DNA of 64,000 bases, taken from NCBI GenBank assembly GCA_023055355.1, contig JALJCS010000028.1, positions 8,742,418 through 8,806,417 on the forward strand, given 5' to 3'. Origin of the DNA: Agelaius tricolor (lineage: Eukaryota > Chordata > Aves > Passeriformes > Icteridae). Below, piece after piece: positions 47,201-53,019 of this stretch; position 1 is the first letter of the stretch; every line of letters begins with the position of its first letter. Position numbers and translations under genes: made by a program. Below the pieces are notes generated by a model. That model saw only the letters and a list, made by a program, of their open reading frames with translations. It was not told the DNA's origin and did not search any database.

Positions 47201-50200
47201 CCCAGGCTGTGCCCCGTGGTGCCAGGAGCGCAGGCTCTGCTGTGCCCTGTGGTGCAGGCCCACTCCAGCTCTGCTCTCCATGGCCCCTCCAGCCCCTGGC
47301 TTCTGTTTCTGGAGCAGCTCAGGGGGAGGAGGGGGTTGTGAATGGGCTGTGCTTGTGTCTGGGCTGTGCTGGGGACACCTGGCACGATGGATTCCTGGCA
47401 GGATGGATTCCTGGCACCATGGATTCCTGGCACCATGGATTCCTGGCACAATGGATTCATGGCAGGATGGATTCCTGGCACAGTGGATTCCTGGCACCAT
47501 GGAATCCTGGCACCATGGATTCCTGGCACCATGGATTCCTGGCACAGTGGATTCCTGGCAGGATGGATTCCTGGCACAATGGATTCCTGGCAGGATGGAT
47601 TCCTGGCACAGTGGATTCCTGGCAGGATGGATTCCTGGCACAATGGATTCCTGGCAGGATGGAATCCTGGCACCATGGATTCCTGGCAGGATGGATTCCT
47701 GGCACCATGGATTCCTGGCACAATGGATCCCTGGCACCATGGATCCCTGTAACAGGGATCACAGGGTGCTGTGACTGTGACACAGATCACAGGGTGCTGT
47801 GGCTGTGGCTGTGACAGGGATCACAGGGTGCTGTGGGTGACAGGGATCACAGGGCACTGTGCCTGTGACACAGATCACGGATCACAGGGCGCTGTGGGTG
47901 ACACAGATCACGGGGCGCTGTGGCTCTGGGTGAGCCCCCAGAGCTGTGCCCTGCCCAGGCTGAGGGGTGCAGCTGCAGGGCAGCCAGGGGAGCAGGCAGT
48001 GGGGAGGGAAATGGGTGGGAATGGTTGCAGAGGCTGTGCCTGCTCCCCGGGCAGGCTCTGCTGCTTTAAAGCATCTCCCTGGCACTGGAACTGCCCCTGC
48101 AGACCCCGAGCTTCTCCTGCTTCCCTGCATGTGCTGGAGGCTCCGTAGGGAGCGTGTGGGGCCCTGCTGTGTGGCCCTGCTCCTTCCCCTGCCTGTTCCC
48201 TCAGCCCTGGGGTATTCCCCAGGGAATTGGCTGCTCCCTGGCCTGTGCTCCCCTCCATGGCTTTATTTTATCTGTTTTTCCCTTGTGCTGTGCCACAGCT
48301 GTGGGCAGGAGCAAGGGTTACATCCATCTAATCCACCAGGGAGAAGCCCCAGGCCCACAGGACAGATAATTTTGTCATGACAGGCTCCTGGGAGCAATAT
48401 TTTTCTCCTGGCAATTCCATTCTCCATGCGCTGAGCAGAGCAGCTCATACCCCTCATAAACTCTTTCCCTGCCTGAGAATCCTGGATGTTCTCATCCCTA
48501 TAAATGTCCTCACGCTCTGCTGGTCCAAACACCCCCAGCAGCCAGTTCCAGGGGTTGGTGTTGGCTTTCCCCCACCCTAAAGAGGCATTTTGTGGGATTT
48601 GGTTTGTTCCGTGTCCTCACCTTTCCCCCACAGCAGCTCTGAGTGTTCCTGTCACCATTTCCACCCCCTGTGCCTGTCCCTGGCTCCCTTTGGGATTTCT
48701 CTGAGTGCTCTGTCAGGCTGCAGGGCCAGGGGGGCTGCCCCAGCCCCTGTCACACCCTCTGTGTGACACCCTCGGTGTGCCAGGGACAGCACAGCCCCAG
48801 CCGGGGCACGGCTCAGGCTGGGCAGGGTGGAACTCGAGCTCTGGGGAGGAGCAGGAGCTCCCCAGTGATCCCTGCTGGAATTCCAGCCTTGGGGAGGAGC
48901 AGGAGCTCCCCAGTGATCACTCTTGGCTGATCCCTGGTGCCATTCCAGCCCTGGCAAGGGGCAGGAGCTCCCTGTTGTCATTCCTGGCTCCTGTTGTCAT
49001 TCCTGGCACGTTGCAGGAGCCCCGGGGCAGGCAGGGCTCTGTGCTCTGTGTGCACAAACTGCTGCAGGCTCCGTGCTGCCCTGCCCTCCCTGCTTCCCCC
49101 GCAGCTGAGGAGCATTGAACACATGAAATGCATTAGCTGGGATTTTTCCTTCCCTCCCCCAGCCAGGGACCTCCAGGAGGAAGAGGCCCATGAATTGACC
49201 CTGCCCAGTGCTTTAATTGACAGGTCATTAAAGATGAATGTGTGGCTAGAGACAAATATTCAGATTGCAGGCTGCTTGTTGTCCGTGTGGGATTTTAATG
49301 ATTTATGTTCCCTTCTCCTCCCCTCCTTCCCACAACGCAGGCACCATGGGAGGTCTGTTTCTGGATGGGGAGGAGAGCCCAGCGCTGGAGGACATCAGCA
49401 AATGGACGGTGGAGGACGTGTGCAGCTTCGTGTCCAGCCTGTCTGGCTGCACTGAGTACACTCAGGTACATCCACGAGGTCCTGGCAGGAGCCTCCTCGT
49501 TCCCTGGGGGTCCTGTTCCCCCCCAGCTGGGCTGGGCCCTCCTGGGAGCTGCATCTCAGAGCCCTGTGGGGCTTTCCTGCCTTTTATCCTCATGGTGGAT
49601 TGCTGCTGCCAGCCAAGGGGTGGGATGGGGCCTCCTGATGTGAGCGTCCCTGGAATGCTGTGATTGCAGAACCAGGAAAACCCTGCAGGATTCCCTGGAA
49701 TGCTGTGATCCCAGAACCAGGAGAGCCCTGCAGGATTCCCTGGAATGCTGTGATCGCAGAACCAGGAGATTCCTGCAGGATTCCCTGGAATGCTGTGATC
49801 CCAGAATCACATCTCAGGGAACTTCAGCACAACTCAGAGTTGCCCTGGCCTGGCTGGGATTCACCTTTGTCTCTGCACTGGAGCTGGGGACACCCCAGGG
49901 GATGCTTTTCCCAAGTCCAGGCTTTTTGTGGAGTGTTTCAGGGAGGGTTTTGGCTCCTGCAGAGGAGGGGAAGGGAGTGGGAATGGGAATGGCTGCAGCG
50001 AGCTGTGCTGGGTCCAAGAGCAGCAGCTCTTTGCAATAAAAATCCCCTTGGCTCCAGAGGGATGGCTCCAGGGCTGGAAACACCCCTGGGGGATAAATCC
50101 AGGCTGAGGGGTTTTGGGTTCACCTTTCCACGGTGCCAGGGCAGCAGCAGGGGTGGCTCAGGCGTGTCCCTGTGTGTCCCCTCAGGTATTCCGAGAGCAG

Positions 50201-52237
50201 GCCATCGATGGGGAGACCCTGCCCCTCCTGACAGAAGAGCACTTACTGAACAACATGGGGCTCAAGCTGGGACCTGCCCTGAAGATCAGGTCACAGGTAG
50301 GAAAATCTCCTCTCCCAGAACAGGTGACACCATCTGAAGCTGTCCCTGGGCTGTCCACAAACGTGCTTTATGGAATGTCATTTATTAAGCAATAATTCAG
50401 TTGCAATTCTGTTTCAAGAACGCTTTACTTGTCCTTGAAAATGTTCCATAGCCTCACCTGGAAGCTGTCACAGATGTTTGAGGGAGAAATCCTCAGCTGA
50501 AAGCTGTCACAGCTGTTTCAGGGAGAAACCACTGACAGAATTCCATGCCCAGGGGCAGAAATAAATAGTCCAGGATGAGTGGTGGCAGGGAATACCAGGG
50601 GTGCAGTGAGGGATTAACAGGGATGCAGTGAGGGAATACCAGGGATGCTGTGAGGGATTAACAGGGATGCAGTGAGGGAATACCAGGGATGCAGTGAGGG
50701 AATACCAGGGATGCTGTGAGGGATTAACAGGGATGCAGTGAGGGAATACCAGGGATGCTGTGAGGGAATACCAGGGATGCAGTGAGGGAATTACAGGGAT
50801 GCAGTGAGGGAATTACAGGGATGCAGTGAGGGAATTACAGGGATGCTGTGAGGCAATACCAGGGATGCAGTGAGGAATTAACAGGGATGCTGTGAGGGAA
50901 TTACAGGGATGCTGTGAGGGAATTACAGGGATGCTGTGAGGGAATAACAGGGATGCAGTGAGGGAATACCAGGGGTGCAGCAGTGGGAAGCTCTCAGTGG
51001 GCTGGTTCCAGCCACAGCAGTTCCGTTCCTCCTCCCCTCAGTGGGACTCCAACCCAGAGCATCTCTGCTGGGTCCTTTCCCTCTGAGTGCTGGGAAGATC
51101 CCTCCTGTCCCCTGGGAGCTGTGTCCAGCCCTGGCACAGCTCCCCAGGCCCACGCTGCTCGTGCTGCCTTGGAACAATGAGAGGCTTTACTGCTTTCCCT
51201 GCAGCCCTCCCTGTTTATGAGGGGGCTCGTAAAAAGGGTCTGTGGGCAATTGTTCCCCGTGGGTCAATTCAGGAGGAAATAAAACTCTTATGTTCCTTAA
51301 AAAACAAGAGAGCCCTGAACAGCTCAGAGATGGGGCTTGGGGCGGGGGGAATGTGAGATACGAGCTTGAAAAATGCCTTCAATTTCATCAATAGTGTTTA
51401 AAGTTGTGTAACCAGGCAGGGCTGGGGGGGAGCAGAGCCCTGATGCTGCTCCCTGAATAATGTCCCACTTGTCTGGGTCCAGCAGCAGCCCCTGGTTTTG
51501 TTTAAGCTCAAATGGGAAGCAGCTGTGGAGGTGCTGGGAGGGAGGCAGGAGCTGCTGCAGGAGGGAGAGGCTCAGCAGTTTTATTTTCCCTCCCTGCCTT
51601 GGCCCTTTGAAGAGCAGGGCCCTGTTGAAGTGCCCAGGGGGAAGGGGGCAGGACTGCAGGACAAAATCCTTGAGGAAAGGAGAGGAGGAAACTTCCCTGC
51701 CCTGCTTTTCAGGTGCTCTGGGAATGGGATTGCTCCATTCCAGTGCTGTTCATAGAACACCAGTCCCGTCCAGTGCCACCCCTGCCATGGGCAGGGACAC
51801 TTTCCACTGTCCCAGGGTGCTCCAAGCCCTGTCCAGGCTGGCTTTGAACACATACAGGGATGGGAGAACGTCTCTGGCAGCAGCCCTGGGGACTGAGCCC
51901 AGAGCTGGCGTTCTGCACAACCCCTGGGGTATTCCTGGCCCCCATTTCCCCGTGCTGCCCTCGGCCATCCCTCAGCTGTGTTTTCCCGTTTTTCCCGCAG
52001 GTGGCCAAGCGGCTGGGCCGGGTGCTGTACATGGCCGGGTTCCCGCTGGCGCTGCCGCTGCAGCCGCCGGGGCTGCGGCCCCCGGAGCGAGAGGCGGCCC
52101 CGGGCGAGCTCCGCCCGGCCTCCACCGGCAGCGTGGCCTCGCCCTTCGGCAGCGCCGTCCCGCCCAGCCGGGGCTCCCCGAAGCAGGAGAACGGGAACCC
52201 CGCCCTGCTCAGCGACACCACCAAACCCCCGTCCTAA
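487..52237 (+). CDS. SAMD11: SAMD11, sterile alpha motif domain protein 11 (5' part outside window; 11 coding exons)
   Basis: Joined exons: 487-537, 11264-11388, 24239-24331, 30872-31039, 35874-36024, 43323-43438, 43745-43823, 43990-44681, 49341-49465, 50186-50296, 52001-52237. All introns are GT-AG and all phases fit, giving 648 residues plus a stop. The upstream exons, including the start codon, lie left of the window. In window numbering (V of VHTHWD = 1) there is a basic, NLS-like stretch at 64-84 (KRR then KKAR), a six-glutamine run at 125-130, a charged helix at about 265-283, an acidic patch at 384-399 and a C-terminal SAM domain at about 509-577. [38 protein letters not shown] and [14 protein letters not shown] match my memory of human SAMD11. 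The family is nuclear, SAM-polymerising and linked to Polycomb repression in photoreceptors; that is family knowledge, not shown here. Identification is very secure. Confidence 0.96.
3950..4140. promoter_or_regulatory. Possible conserved intronic element
   Basis: An AT-balanced block inside GC-rich intron. It carries CATTAATGAAATTTTATGGG, GATTAATTTG and TGTCATGAGC, which look like homeodomain and MEIS/TGIF-type cores. Recognised only by composition and motif density; conservation not tested. Confidence 0.25.
4446..4925. repeat. AT-rich microsatellite and low-complexity tract
   Basis: 4446-4515 is (AAT/AAC)n trinucleotide repeat. 4516-4925 is an irregular tract dominated by AATATAATAC and ATATAATA. 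The open frames here ([14 protein letters not shown]) are artefacts. Confidence 0.9.
5458..5640. repeat. AT-rich tandem repeat
   Basis: A T-run is followed by AATTTAAATT-type words; 5578-5628 is a clean 11-bp repeat of AATTTAAAATT. Confidence 0.88.
6428..6925. repeat. GC-rich minisatellite
   Basis: Irregular copies of a unit of about 60 bp built from CCAGGGCCAGCAGTG, CCCCAGGGCCACCTCC and TGAGCCCTCCAGGGTC. Open frames on both strands are repeat read-through. Confidence 0.85.
7845..8085. repeat. Minisatellite, units of about 35-58 bp
   Basis: Five or six copies of a unit containing GAGCTCCACATTTACACC and AACAGCTCACTCTGGAGC. Confidence 0.85.
8640..9112. repeat. Compound tandem repeat
   Basis: Units share ACTGGGATGGACAATGGGAC and CCATGGGTAAACTGAGGCTG, with a longer module (TTGCTAATGCACC then GGTTTTTATT). 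Four units are visible. The words TAAACTGAGGC also occur in the 22290-22880 array, suggesting related origin. Confidence 0.82.
9360..9625. promoter_or_regulatory. Candidate intronic enhancer with POU, CRX/OTX-type and homeodomain sites
   Basis: Contains an exact octamer ATTTGCAT (9581-9588), TAATCC (9550-9555), TGTAATTATCCC near 9384, and TTGATTGGCATGATTAAAAA near 9509. It is AT-balanced and non-repetitive inside GC-rich intron. TAATCC is the known CRX/OTX site. Enhancer activity is inference. Confidence 0.35.
11264..11388 (+). CDS. SAMD11: SAMD11 exon E2
   Basis: Encodes window residues 17-58 and the first base of codon 59. It contains [18 protein letters not shown], matching human PEHQSRCEFQRGSLEIGL. 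The acceptor is GCCGCAG and the donor GTGAGG. The start of the exon ([13 protein letters not shown]) differs more from mammals than the end does. Confidence 0.94.
11454..11842 (-). mobile_element. Solo LTR of a songbird endogenous retrovirus
   Basis: About 390 bp resembling an LTR family common in songbird genomes. On the - strand it begins near TGATATTTTATGAAAAACTC, carries CTCCTGAGAAGCTGAGAGGC and TTAATGGCCAATCACAG (a CCAAT-type promoter word), and ends with AATAAA (11521-11526) and TCAGCCTTCTGAA. No gag, pol or env sequence is adjacent, so the internal part was lost by LTR recombination. Exact ends and ERV class (K or L) are uncertain; no target-site duplication is clear. Confidence 0.62.
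13045..13320. repeat. AT-rich minisatellite
   Basis: About eight units of 30-36 bp made of ATTAGGAACAATATTATCAA variants. Each unit has an AACAAT word (SOX-type core) and a TTATCA word. Confidence 0.9.
13321..13490 (+). mobile_element. CR1 LINE 3' end remnant
   Basis: Matches the known avian CR1 tail: GAGGCTGCCCAGGGCAGTGG, then GTCACCATCCTGGAGGTGTC, then a diverged end GAGATCGTTTCCAACCTTTC. Degraded, no ORF. Confidence 0.7.
15105..15515. repeat. Minisatellite, unit about 51-58 bp
   Basis: Seven or eight units containing GGGGTTTTGGTCAGTGCCAT and GGGAGTGACAAACCCTGAGA, with and without a CTCCAGAGAGGCTT insert. Confidence 0.88.
16170..16632. repeat. 21-bp minisatellite
   Basis: More than 20 units of CTCTGTGGGCTCTGCTCCCC, alternating GCTCTG and GCTCCG. 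The 21-bp period keeps frames open on both strands, giving long artefact ORFs. Confidence 0.92.
16872..16945 (-). mobile_element. CR1 LINE tail fragment
   Basis: TTAAGGTTGGAAAAGACCTC followed by TGGGATCATCAAG is the reverse complement of the avian CR1 3' end. Confidence 0.65.
17500..17780. promoter_or_regulatory. Possible conserved intronic element
   Basis: Holds CCAATCAATGGG, GATCAATAAGTTATTAGCAC, GTCAGCTGTAATG, TGATAAAGATGACAGATTAA and CAAAGCTGTCACAG. Repeated TGTCA/TGACAG (TALE-type) and TAAT cores in a unique block. A run of T lies at 17731-17748. Untested. Confidence 0.28.
18005..18145. repeat. AT-rich low-complexity tract
   Basis: AAATAAATAAAAATAAAAAT then repeated TTTATTATAAATTTAT and ATTTATTTATTAA. 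No gene. Confidence 0.9.
18725..18880. repeat. Three-copy tandem repeat, about 60 bp
   Basis: AGAGCCATTCCTGTGTCCCA with GGTCACCCAGCAGTGTGTCC occurs in successive copies, the last truncated. Confidence 0.85.
20085..20285. repeat. Minisatellite, about 20-39-bp units
   Basis: Copies of GGGCACAGGGGGGCTGA and CTGGCACAGAGGGGCTG. A separate dimer of AAAACATCCCCCGGGCTGGC lies at 19967-20008. Confidence 0.85.
20870..21910. repeat. 1-kb minisatellite of 10-12-bp units
   Basis: The left part is built on GGGAATGGCT, the middle on 80-90-bp higher-order units containing GGGATGGCTGAGAAAGCTGG, and the right on GTGAATATCT, GTGCATATCT and CCATGAATAT. It is the longest array in the window. Antisense open frames reading HRYSQIF are artefacts. 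Confidence 0.93.
22290..22880. repeat. Tandem repeat of about 100-bp units
   Basis: About six units with GGACAGGCTCTGGGTGTGCT, GAGTGCAGGGGTTGTGTGAG and GTAAACTGAGGCAGGAGGAG. Confidence 0.9.
23380..24110. promoter_or_regulatory. Possible conserved block upstream of exon E3
   Basis: Unique sequence with many AT cores: TTTCATTATGATTATTATTA, GGCGTTATTAGGGGAGGATA, TTGATTCC, GACGCTGTAATTGTGTCTC, GCATTGATCAGAGTATGAAT and GCGTGATTAGGAAAGC. It is interrupted by a purine tract (23695-23770) and a T-run (23793-23824). A (GT)n run follows at 24115-24136, close before the E3 acceptor. Conservation untested. Confidence 0.3.
24239..24331 (+). CDS. SAMD11: SAMD11 exon E3 with basic NLS-like segment
   Basis: Encodes [12 protein letters not shown] and then [12 protein letters not shown] (residues 59-89). 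KRR and KKAR with a spacer resemble a bipartite nuclear localisation signal, which would fit a chromatin protein; localisation is inferred. The acceptor is CTCCCAG and the donor GTAAGT. Human has GKRLG and then SEKRARSESPQ at this place. Confidence 0.94.
24890..25040. promoter_or_regulatory. Possible conserved intronic element
   Basis: GGCTAATGGAGCC, GCAGTTAATGAGTTTG, GTTGTTAATATCGGGCTAAT and TAGCTGTCAGTAATACC make a tight group of homeodomain- and TALE-type cores. Motif density only. Confidence 0.28.
26740..27165. repeat. 18-bp coding-like minisatellite
   Basis: About 23 units of TTGGAAGGGGAGCC plus a four-base variable part (CTTTGG, CTGTGG, CTGTGC). One frame would read a Glu-Pro-Leu/Val-Glu-Gly hexapeptide. 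No splice-flanked or conserved context supports translation. Confidence 0.92.
28300..28620. promoter_or_regulatory. Possible conserved intronic element
   Basis: CCAGCATTACCCCGGTAATG (a near palindrome), GGAATTACTGCTGGCTGAGT, TGAGTCATG (AP-1/NRL-like), TTTATGGTAATTAAGTG and CTCTAATGACACAGCTG. The TGCTGGCTGAGTCATG word resembles a MAF/NRL-type half-site plus AP-1. Inference only. Confidence 0.32.
29183..29505. repeat. (ATT)n and (GATGAT)n microsatellites
   Basis: 29183-29236 is pure ATT repeat; 29237-29329 is diverged AT-rich; 29333-29505 is GATGAT with periodic ATGATGATATGATGATG words. Confidence 0.93.
30265..30770 (-). mobile_element. CR1 remnant split by a minisatellite
   Basis: 30265-30330 has GAGAGATCCTCAAGACCATT then CCCCTCAACTAAACCTTGGC, and 30665-30770 has CCCTTTCTGTACAAACCTTC then TTCCCAACATCCCACCTGAA. 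Both match the reverse complement of an avian CR1 3' region, in the right order. The middle is the 41-bp array. Confidence 0.6.
30335..30665. repeat. 41-bp minisatellite, array left of exon E4
   Basis: About eight units; the unit contains TTGGGATGGGTTTGGGAGAT and GTCCCTGAGCCCTGGACT. It sits inside a CR1 remnant. Confidence 0.92.
30872..31039 (+). CDS. SAMD11: SAMD11 exon E4 with polyglutamine run
   Basis: Encodes residues 90-145. It holds the conserved core [20 protein letters not shown], then a run of six CAG codons at 30976-30993 where human has a short EDPQRLYHL, and ends at VPSHG. The acceptor is CCCCAG and the donor GGTAGGG (GT at 31040). The exon is flanked on both sides by arrays of the same 41-bp repeat. 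A human segment after SHG (DPPWHDPPHH) is not found here. Confidence 0.94.
31118..31705. repeat. 41-bp minisatellite, array right of exon E4
   Basis: About 14 full or shortened units of the same repeat as 30335-30665, here with GTTCCTGAGCTCTGGACTCC variants. Direct orientation relative to the left array. Confidence 0.92.
31775..31915. repeat. 19-20-bp minisatellite
   Basis: Seven units of AGAGCATCCCTGCCCAGGT. Confidence 0.92.
32690..33190. promoter_or_regulatory. Possible conserved intronic elements
   Basis: Two unique parts: 32700-32800 with TATAAATTATTAGTGCCAGT and CACCAATAACATTAATAATT, and 33060-33190 with GGATCAATGC, CTCTAAATTACAGCCGCCG, GCAATCAGGAGTGACC and CAGATAATTAATTTATAAAC. Between them, 32945-33000 has GTCAATCAATCTGATTTCCC and AACTGTCAGAGTGGGATTGT. 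The T-run at 32800-32822 is simple sequence. Untested. Confidence 0.32.
33295..33835. repeat. Minisatellite, unit about 30-60 bp
   Basis: About 11 copies of GGGGCACTGCTGTCCCCCTG with one or two GCAGGAATGGGG or GCAGGAATGTGG modules between. Confidence 0.92.
34568..34770. repeat. Minisatellite of GTGTCACAGG words
   Basis: Units of about 20-24 bp, GGTGTCACAGGCAGGGTGAC with AGTTATCACAGGC variants. A smaller GGTGACACGG cluster is at 2365-2395. Confidence 0.88.
35420..35765. repeat. CpG-rich GTGTCC repeat array
   Basis: Repeats of GTGTGCGTGTCC and GTGTGTCTGTCC, 12-14-bp units. Long alternating purine-pyrimidine runs with CpG. A short CAGCAGCTC tract follows at 35803-35850. Confidence 0.93.
35874..36024 (+). 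CDS. SAMD11: SAMD11 exon E5
   Basis: Encodes [19 protein letters not shown] and then [19 protein letters not shown] (residues 146-195). A run of six GCG codons makes a short polyalanine. The exon lies inside a CpG island. A CAG-CTC-rich tract ends about 20 bases before the acceptor (CCCCAG at 35873). The donor is GTACCG. Confidence 0.94.
36064..36230 (+). mobile_element. CR1 LINE 3' end remnant
   Basis: CGCCGTCCCTGGAAGTGTTC, AAAAAGCGTGTGGATGTGGC and GGCTGGACTCGGTGATTTTT follow the avian CR1 tail consensus in order, ending at GGGCTTTTCCAGAATTTGG. Lies 40 bases after the E5 donor. Confidence 0.72.
37205..37500. repeat. Tandem repeat with TTAATTAATTATTAATTAAT cores
   Basis: Four units, 50-110 bp apart, each with a TTAATTAATTA block followed by GGAGGCTGCTCACGGGGAGG. 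The AT cores are long runs of overlapping homeodomain-type words. Confidence 0.88.
38745..39285. repeat. 21-24-bp minisatellite
   Basis: About 24 units of CTCCTGCCCTCTGTGGGCAC or CTCCTGCCCTCTCTGGGCTC. It shares CCCTCTGTGGGCTC words with the 16170-16632 array. Long open frames on both strands are artefacts. Confidence 0.92.
39870..40080. promoter_or_regulatory. Possible conserved intronic element
   Basis: GGTTAAAGTGAAAGGCTTGG, CCCATAATGACTTTAAATAT, TGATTATTTGAAGGCCATTA and GTGCAAATCCCCTAATACCC. AT-balanced, non-repetitive, with TAAT and TAATNC cores. Untested. Confidence 0.3.
40925..41375. promoter_or_regulatory. CpG-rich homeodomain-site cluster, strong enhancer or promoter candidate
   Basis: Inside a block with many CpG (GGCGCGCGGGCGG, CGCGATCGATCCGCGCCGCG) about ten TAAT/ATTA cores are spaced over 350 bases: GTGATTACAGCTAATTACGA (41013), CTTTAATTG (41066), GCTAATTGCG (41143), GGATTA (41162-41167, CRX/OTX type), GTGATTACAC, GTGTAATTACATAAGC (41192), GAGATTAATTGG (41261), CATTAACATT (41297), GCAATTAGG (41355). 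No repeat and no recognisable coding frame. Confidence 0.5.
41570..42305. repeat. 18-bp minisatellite, 0.74 kb
   Basis: About 40 units of GATCCATGCCCATGAGCT with CCTGATC and TTCCCACAATCT variants. The left half has GAGCTG, the right half mostly GACCTG, showing local homogenisation. Open frames are artefacts. Confidence 0.93.
42430..42600. promoter_or_regulatory. Possible conserved intronic element
   Basis: ATACTGTAAAATGAAAATAA, GAAGGTAATAATGTTGTAAG, GGCCATCAAAAGGAATTAAG and CAGATTTGCTTGCAGGC. Unique, AT-balanced sequence between a minisatellite and ordinary intron. Untested. Confidence 0.27.
43323..43438 (+). CDS. SAMD11: SAMD11 exon E6
   Basis: Encodes residues 196-234, including [19 protein letters not shown] and [14 protein letters not shown], nearly identical to human. 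This is the longest strongly conserved proline-rich stretch of the protein outside the SAM domain. The acceptor is TCCTGCAG and the donor GTGAGC. Confidence 0.95.
43439..43989 (+). other. Short SAMD11 introns around E7
   Basis: 43439-43744 and 43824-43989 are ordinary GT-AG introns on either side of E7, with no repeats or other features. Confidence 0.85.
43745..43823 (+). CDS. SAMD11: SAMD11 exon E7
   Basis: Encodes [20 protein letters not shown] and then KQNLA (residues 236-260), against human [20 protein letters not shown]. Predicted helical and rich in Gln, Glu and Lys. The donor is GTAGGA. Confidence 0.95.
43990..44681 (+). CDS. SAMD11: SAMD11 exon E8 (largest exon, charged linker)
   Basis: Encodes residues 261-491. 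It opens with [20 protein letters not shown] (charged, helix-forming), passes an RRAGRKG basic patch and an acidic [13 protein letters not shown] patch, then a Lys-Glu-Ala-rich low-complexity stretch. It closes with [16 protein letters not shown], matching human LPLGFPYAVSPYFHTG. GC content is very high. Its last 18 bases and donor are copied 223 bp downstream (donor-like GT at 44905). Confidence 0.95.
44664..45062 (+). repeat. Tandem duplication carrying a copied E8 splice donor
   Basis: CCCCTACTTCCATGCAGGTG at 44665 recurs as CCCCTACGTCCATGCAGGTG at 44888, exactly 223 bp apart. Similarity continues through GGGATGGGGCAGGG, GCTCATGGTT and GGAAGAGTTT to TTGGGCATTGGAAGGGCTGC. Confidence 0.85.
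44800..45150 (+). mobile_element. CR1 LINE 3' remnant, partly duplicated
   Basis: TTGGGCATTGGAAGGGCTGC followed by CAGGGAGGTGGTGGTGGTGT (44825) and a second copy at 45028, which continues to GGATGTGGCGCTTTGAGCTG and GGTTGGGTTTGATGGCCTTG. These are words of the avian CR1 tail. Confidence 0.65.
45400..45875. repeat. 10-bp CATGCTGTGC minisatellite
   Basis: About 48 units of CATGCTGTGC, CATGCCGTGC and CATGC. Five-base steps make all frames open, giving Cys-His-Ala-Val-Pro artefacts. Confidence 0.94.
46735..46975. repeat. 12-bp CCTGCCCTGTCC array and (CTC)n
   Basis: 46735-46870 repeats CTGTCCCTGCCCTGTCC; 46943-46975 is a CTC trinucleotide run. Confidence 0.92.
47385..47925. repeat. 16-bp minisatellite and adjoining GATCACAGGG repeat
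   Basis: 47385-47755 holds about 23 units of ATGGATTCCTGGCACC with GGCAGG and GGCACA variants. 47755-47925 holds GGGATCACAGGGTGCTGTG units. Confidence 0.93.
49100..49320. promoter_or_regulatory. Possible conserved intron end before E9
   Basis: CATGAAATGCATTAGCTGGG, CATGAATTGACCC, GCTTTAATTGACAGGTCATT, AAAGATGAATGTGTGG and GGATTTTAATGATTTATG. AT-core-rich unique sequence that stops just before the E9 acceptor. It could be enhancer or splicing-regulatory sequence. Untested. Confidence 0.3.
49341..49465 (+). CDS. SAMD11: SAMD11 exon E9, start of SAM domain
   Basis: Encodes [20 protein letters not shown] and then [17 protein letters not shown] (to residue 533). W513 and the VEDVCSFV helix are the typical opening of a SAM domain of the Polyhomeotic-like type. 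The acceptor is ACGCAG and the donor GTACAT. Phase 0 at the 3' end. Confidence 0.96.
49466..50185 (+). other. SAMD11 intron between E9 and E10, with 45-bp repeat
   Basis: 49648-49807 has about 3.5 units containing TCCCTGGAATGCTGTGATC and CAGAACCAGGAGAGCCCTGC. The rest is ordinary intron. Confidence 0.85.
50186..50296 (+). CDS. SAMD11: SAMD11 exon E10, middle of SAM domain
   Basis: Encodes [20 protein letters not shown] and then [17 protein letters not shown] (534-570), almost identical to human. It holds the [13 protein letters not shown] mid-loop and the [10 protein letters not shown] helix that carry the polymerisation surfaces of SAM domains in this family. Exactly 37 codons, phase 0 at both ends. 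Confidence 0.97.
50297..52000 (+). other. SAMD11 intron between E10 and E11
   Basis: Holds a 22-23-bp array at 50590-50980 (about 17 units of GGGATGCAGTGAGGGAATAC, alternating GCAGTG and GCTGTG), a CR1 fragment at 51745-51905, and ordinary intron. A short AT-balanced block lies at 51195-51310. Confidence 0.85.
51745..51905 (-). mobile_element. CR1 LINE remnant
   Basis: GGGTGCTCCAAGCCCTGTCC then AGGCTGGCTTTGAACACATA and CAGGGATGGGAG is the reverse complement of an internal-to-3' avian CR1 segment. Confidence 0.62.
52001..52237 (+). CDS. SAMD11: SAMD11 exon E11, end of SAM domain and stop
   Basis: Encodes [20 protein letters not shown] (end of the SAM domain), then a Pro-Ala-rich tail containing [12 protein letters not shown], matching human SPKQENGTLALL. 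The stop is TAA at 52235-52237. The acceptor is TTCCCGCAG. Confidence 0.96.
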   Translation: MAKRLGRVLYMAGFPLALPLQPPGLRPPEREAAPGELRPASTGSVASPFGSAVPPSRGSPKQENGNPALLSDTTKPPS

Positions 52238-53019
52238 CGGGGCCGGGAGCCAGCCCCGCACCACAGGAAGGTTCTCGTTTTGGGTTGGTTTTTTTTTTTT
52301 TTATTTTGGATGCGTTTGCTTTTTTTAATTTGTTTGGGGAAAATAAAAGAAAAACCACGGAGATTTCTGAACTGTCAAAAAAAAAAAAAAAAGATTGAAA
52401 GGGAAGGAAGGAAAATGATCCAAAGATGTTGGCGTGGGACGACGCCAAGTGAAGAGAAGGATGCTGGAGGATGGAGGCAGCATTCCTGTTCCCTGCCAGT
52501 GCTCAGTGGAGCTGGAGAGCCCTGCACAGGAAGCATGGCCAGGCTGCTCTCTGCCTTCAGGACCTGCGGGCTGTGCCTCCACACGGAGGGGAAGGGGCTC
52601 TGCTGCTCCCGCCGGTACCTCGAGCAAAAATCCCATCCCAGGCACCCCAGCCAAGCTCTCCTCCTCCTCCCTGCAAACTGGGCTCACTTCCTCATTCAGG
52701 TGTTCTATGCATCTCTAGCAACTTTGAAAACAATACCAAAGACAGACAAAAGGGATAAAAAGACAAAAAAAAAAAAAGGACAAAAAAAAAAGACACAAGG
52801 CAAGTTCCCGTCCATGTTTACTTAGTGCGGATGGTACAGAGCCAGCCTGGCCTGGCACAGGGGCCTGGCAGTGCCCCCGAGGGGCTGTGCCCGTGCCCAG
52901 CCCTGCAGGGCTGCATTTATTGCCCCGTGGGATGTGTGGTTCCAAGAGCAGCAGGTGCTCCGGGGGAGAGGAGGCTGCCCCAGGCTCCTCCTGCAGCTCA
53001 GGGGGGTTTGTTTGCAGCC

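Larger units (their letters stand above)
44682..49340 (+). other. SAMD11 intron between E8 and E9 (4.7 kb)
   Basis: Contains a 223-bp duplication of the E8 end (44664-45062) with CR1 sequence, arrays at 45400-45875, 46735-46975 and 47385-47925, and a possible conserved block before E9. 48000-49090 is ordinary intron with a short CAGGAGCTCCCCAGTGATC repeat at 48845-48920. Confidence 0.8.
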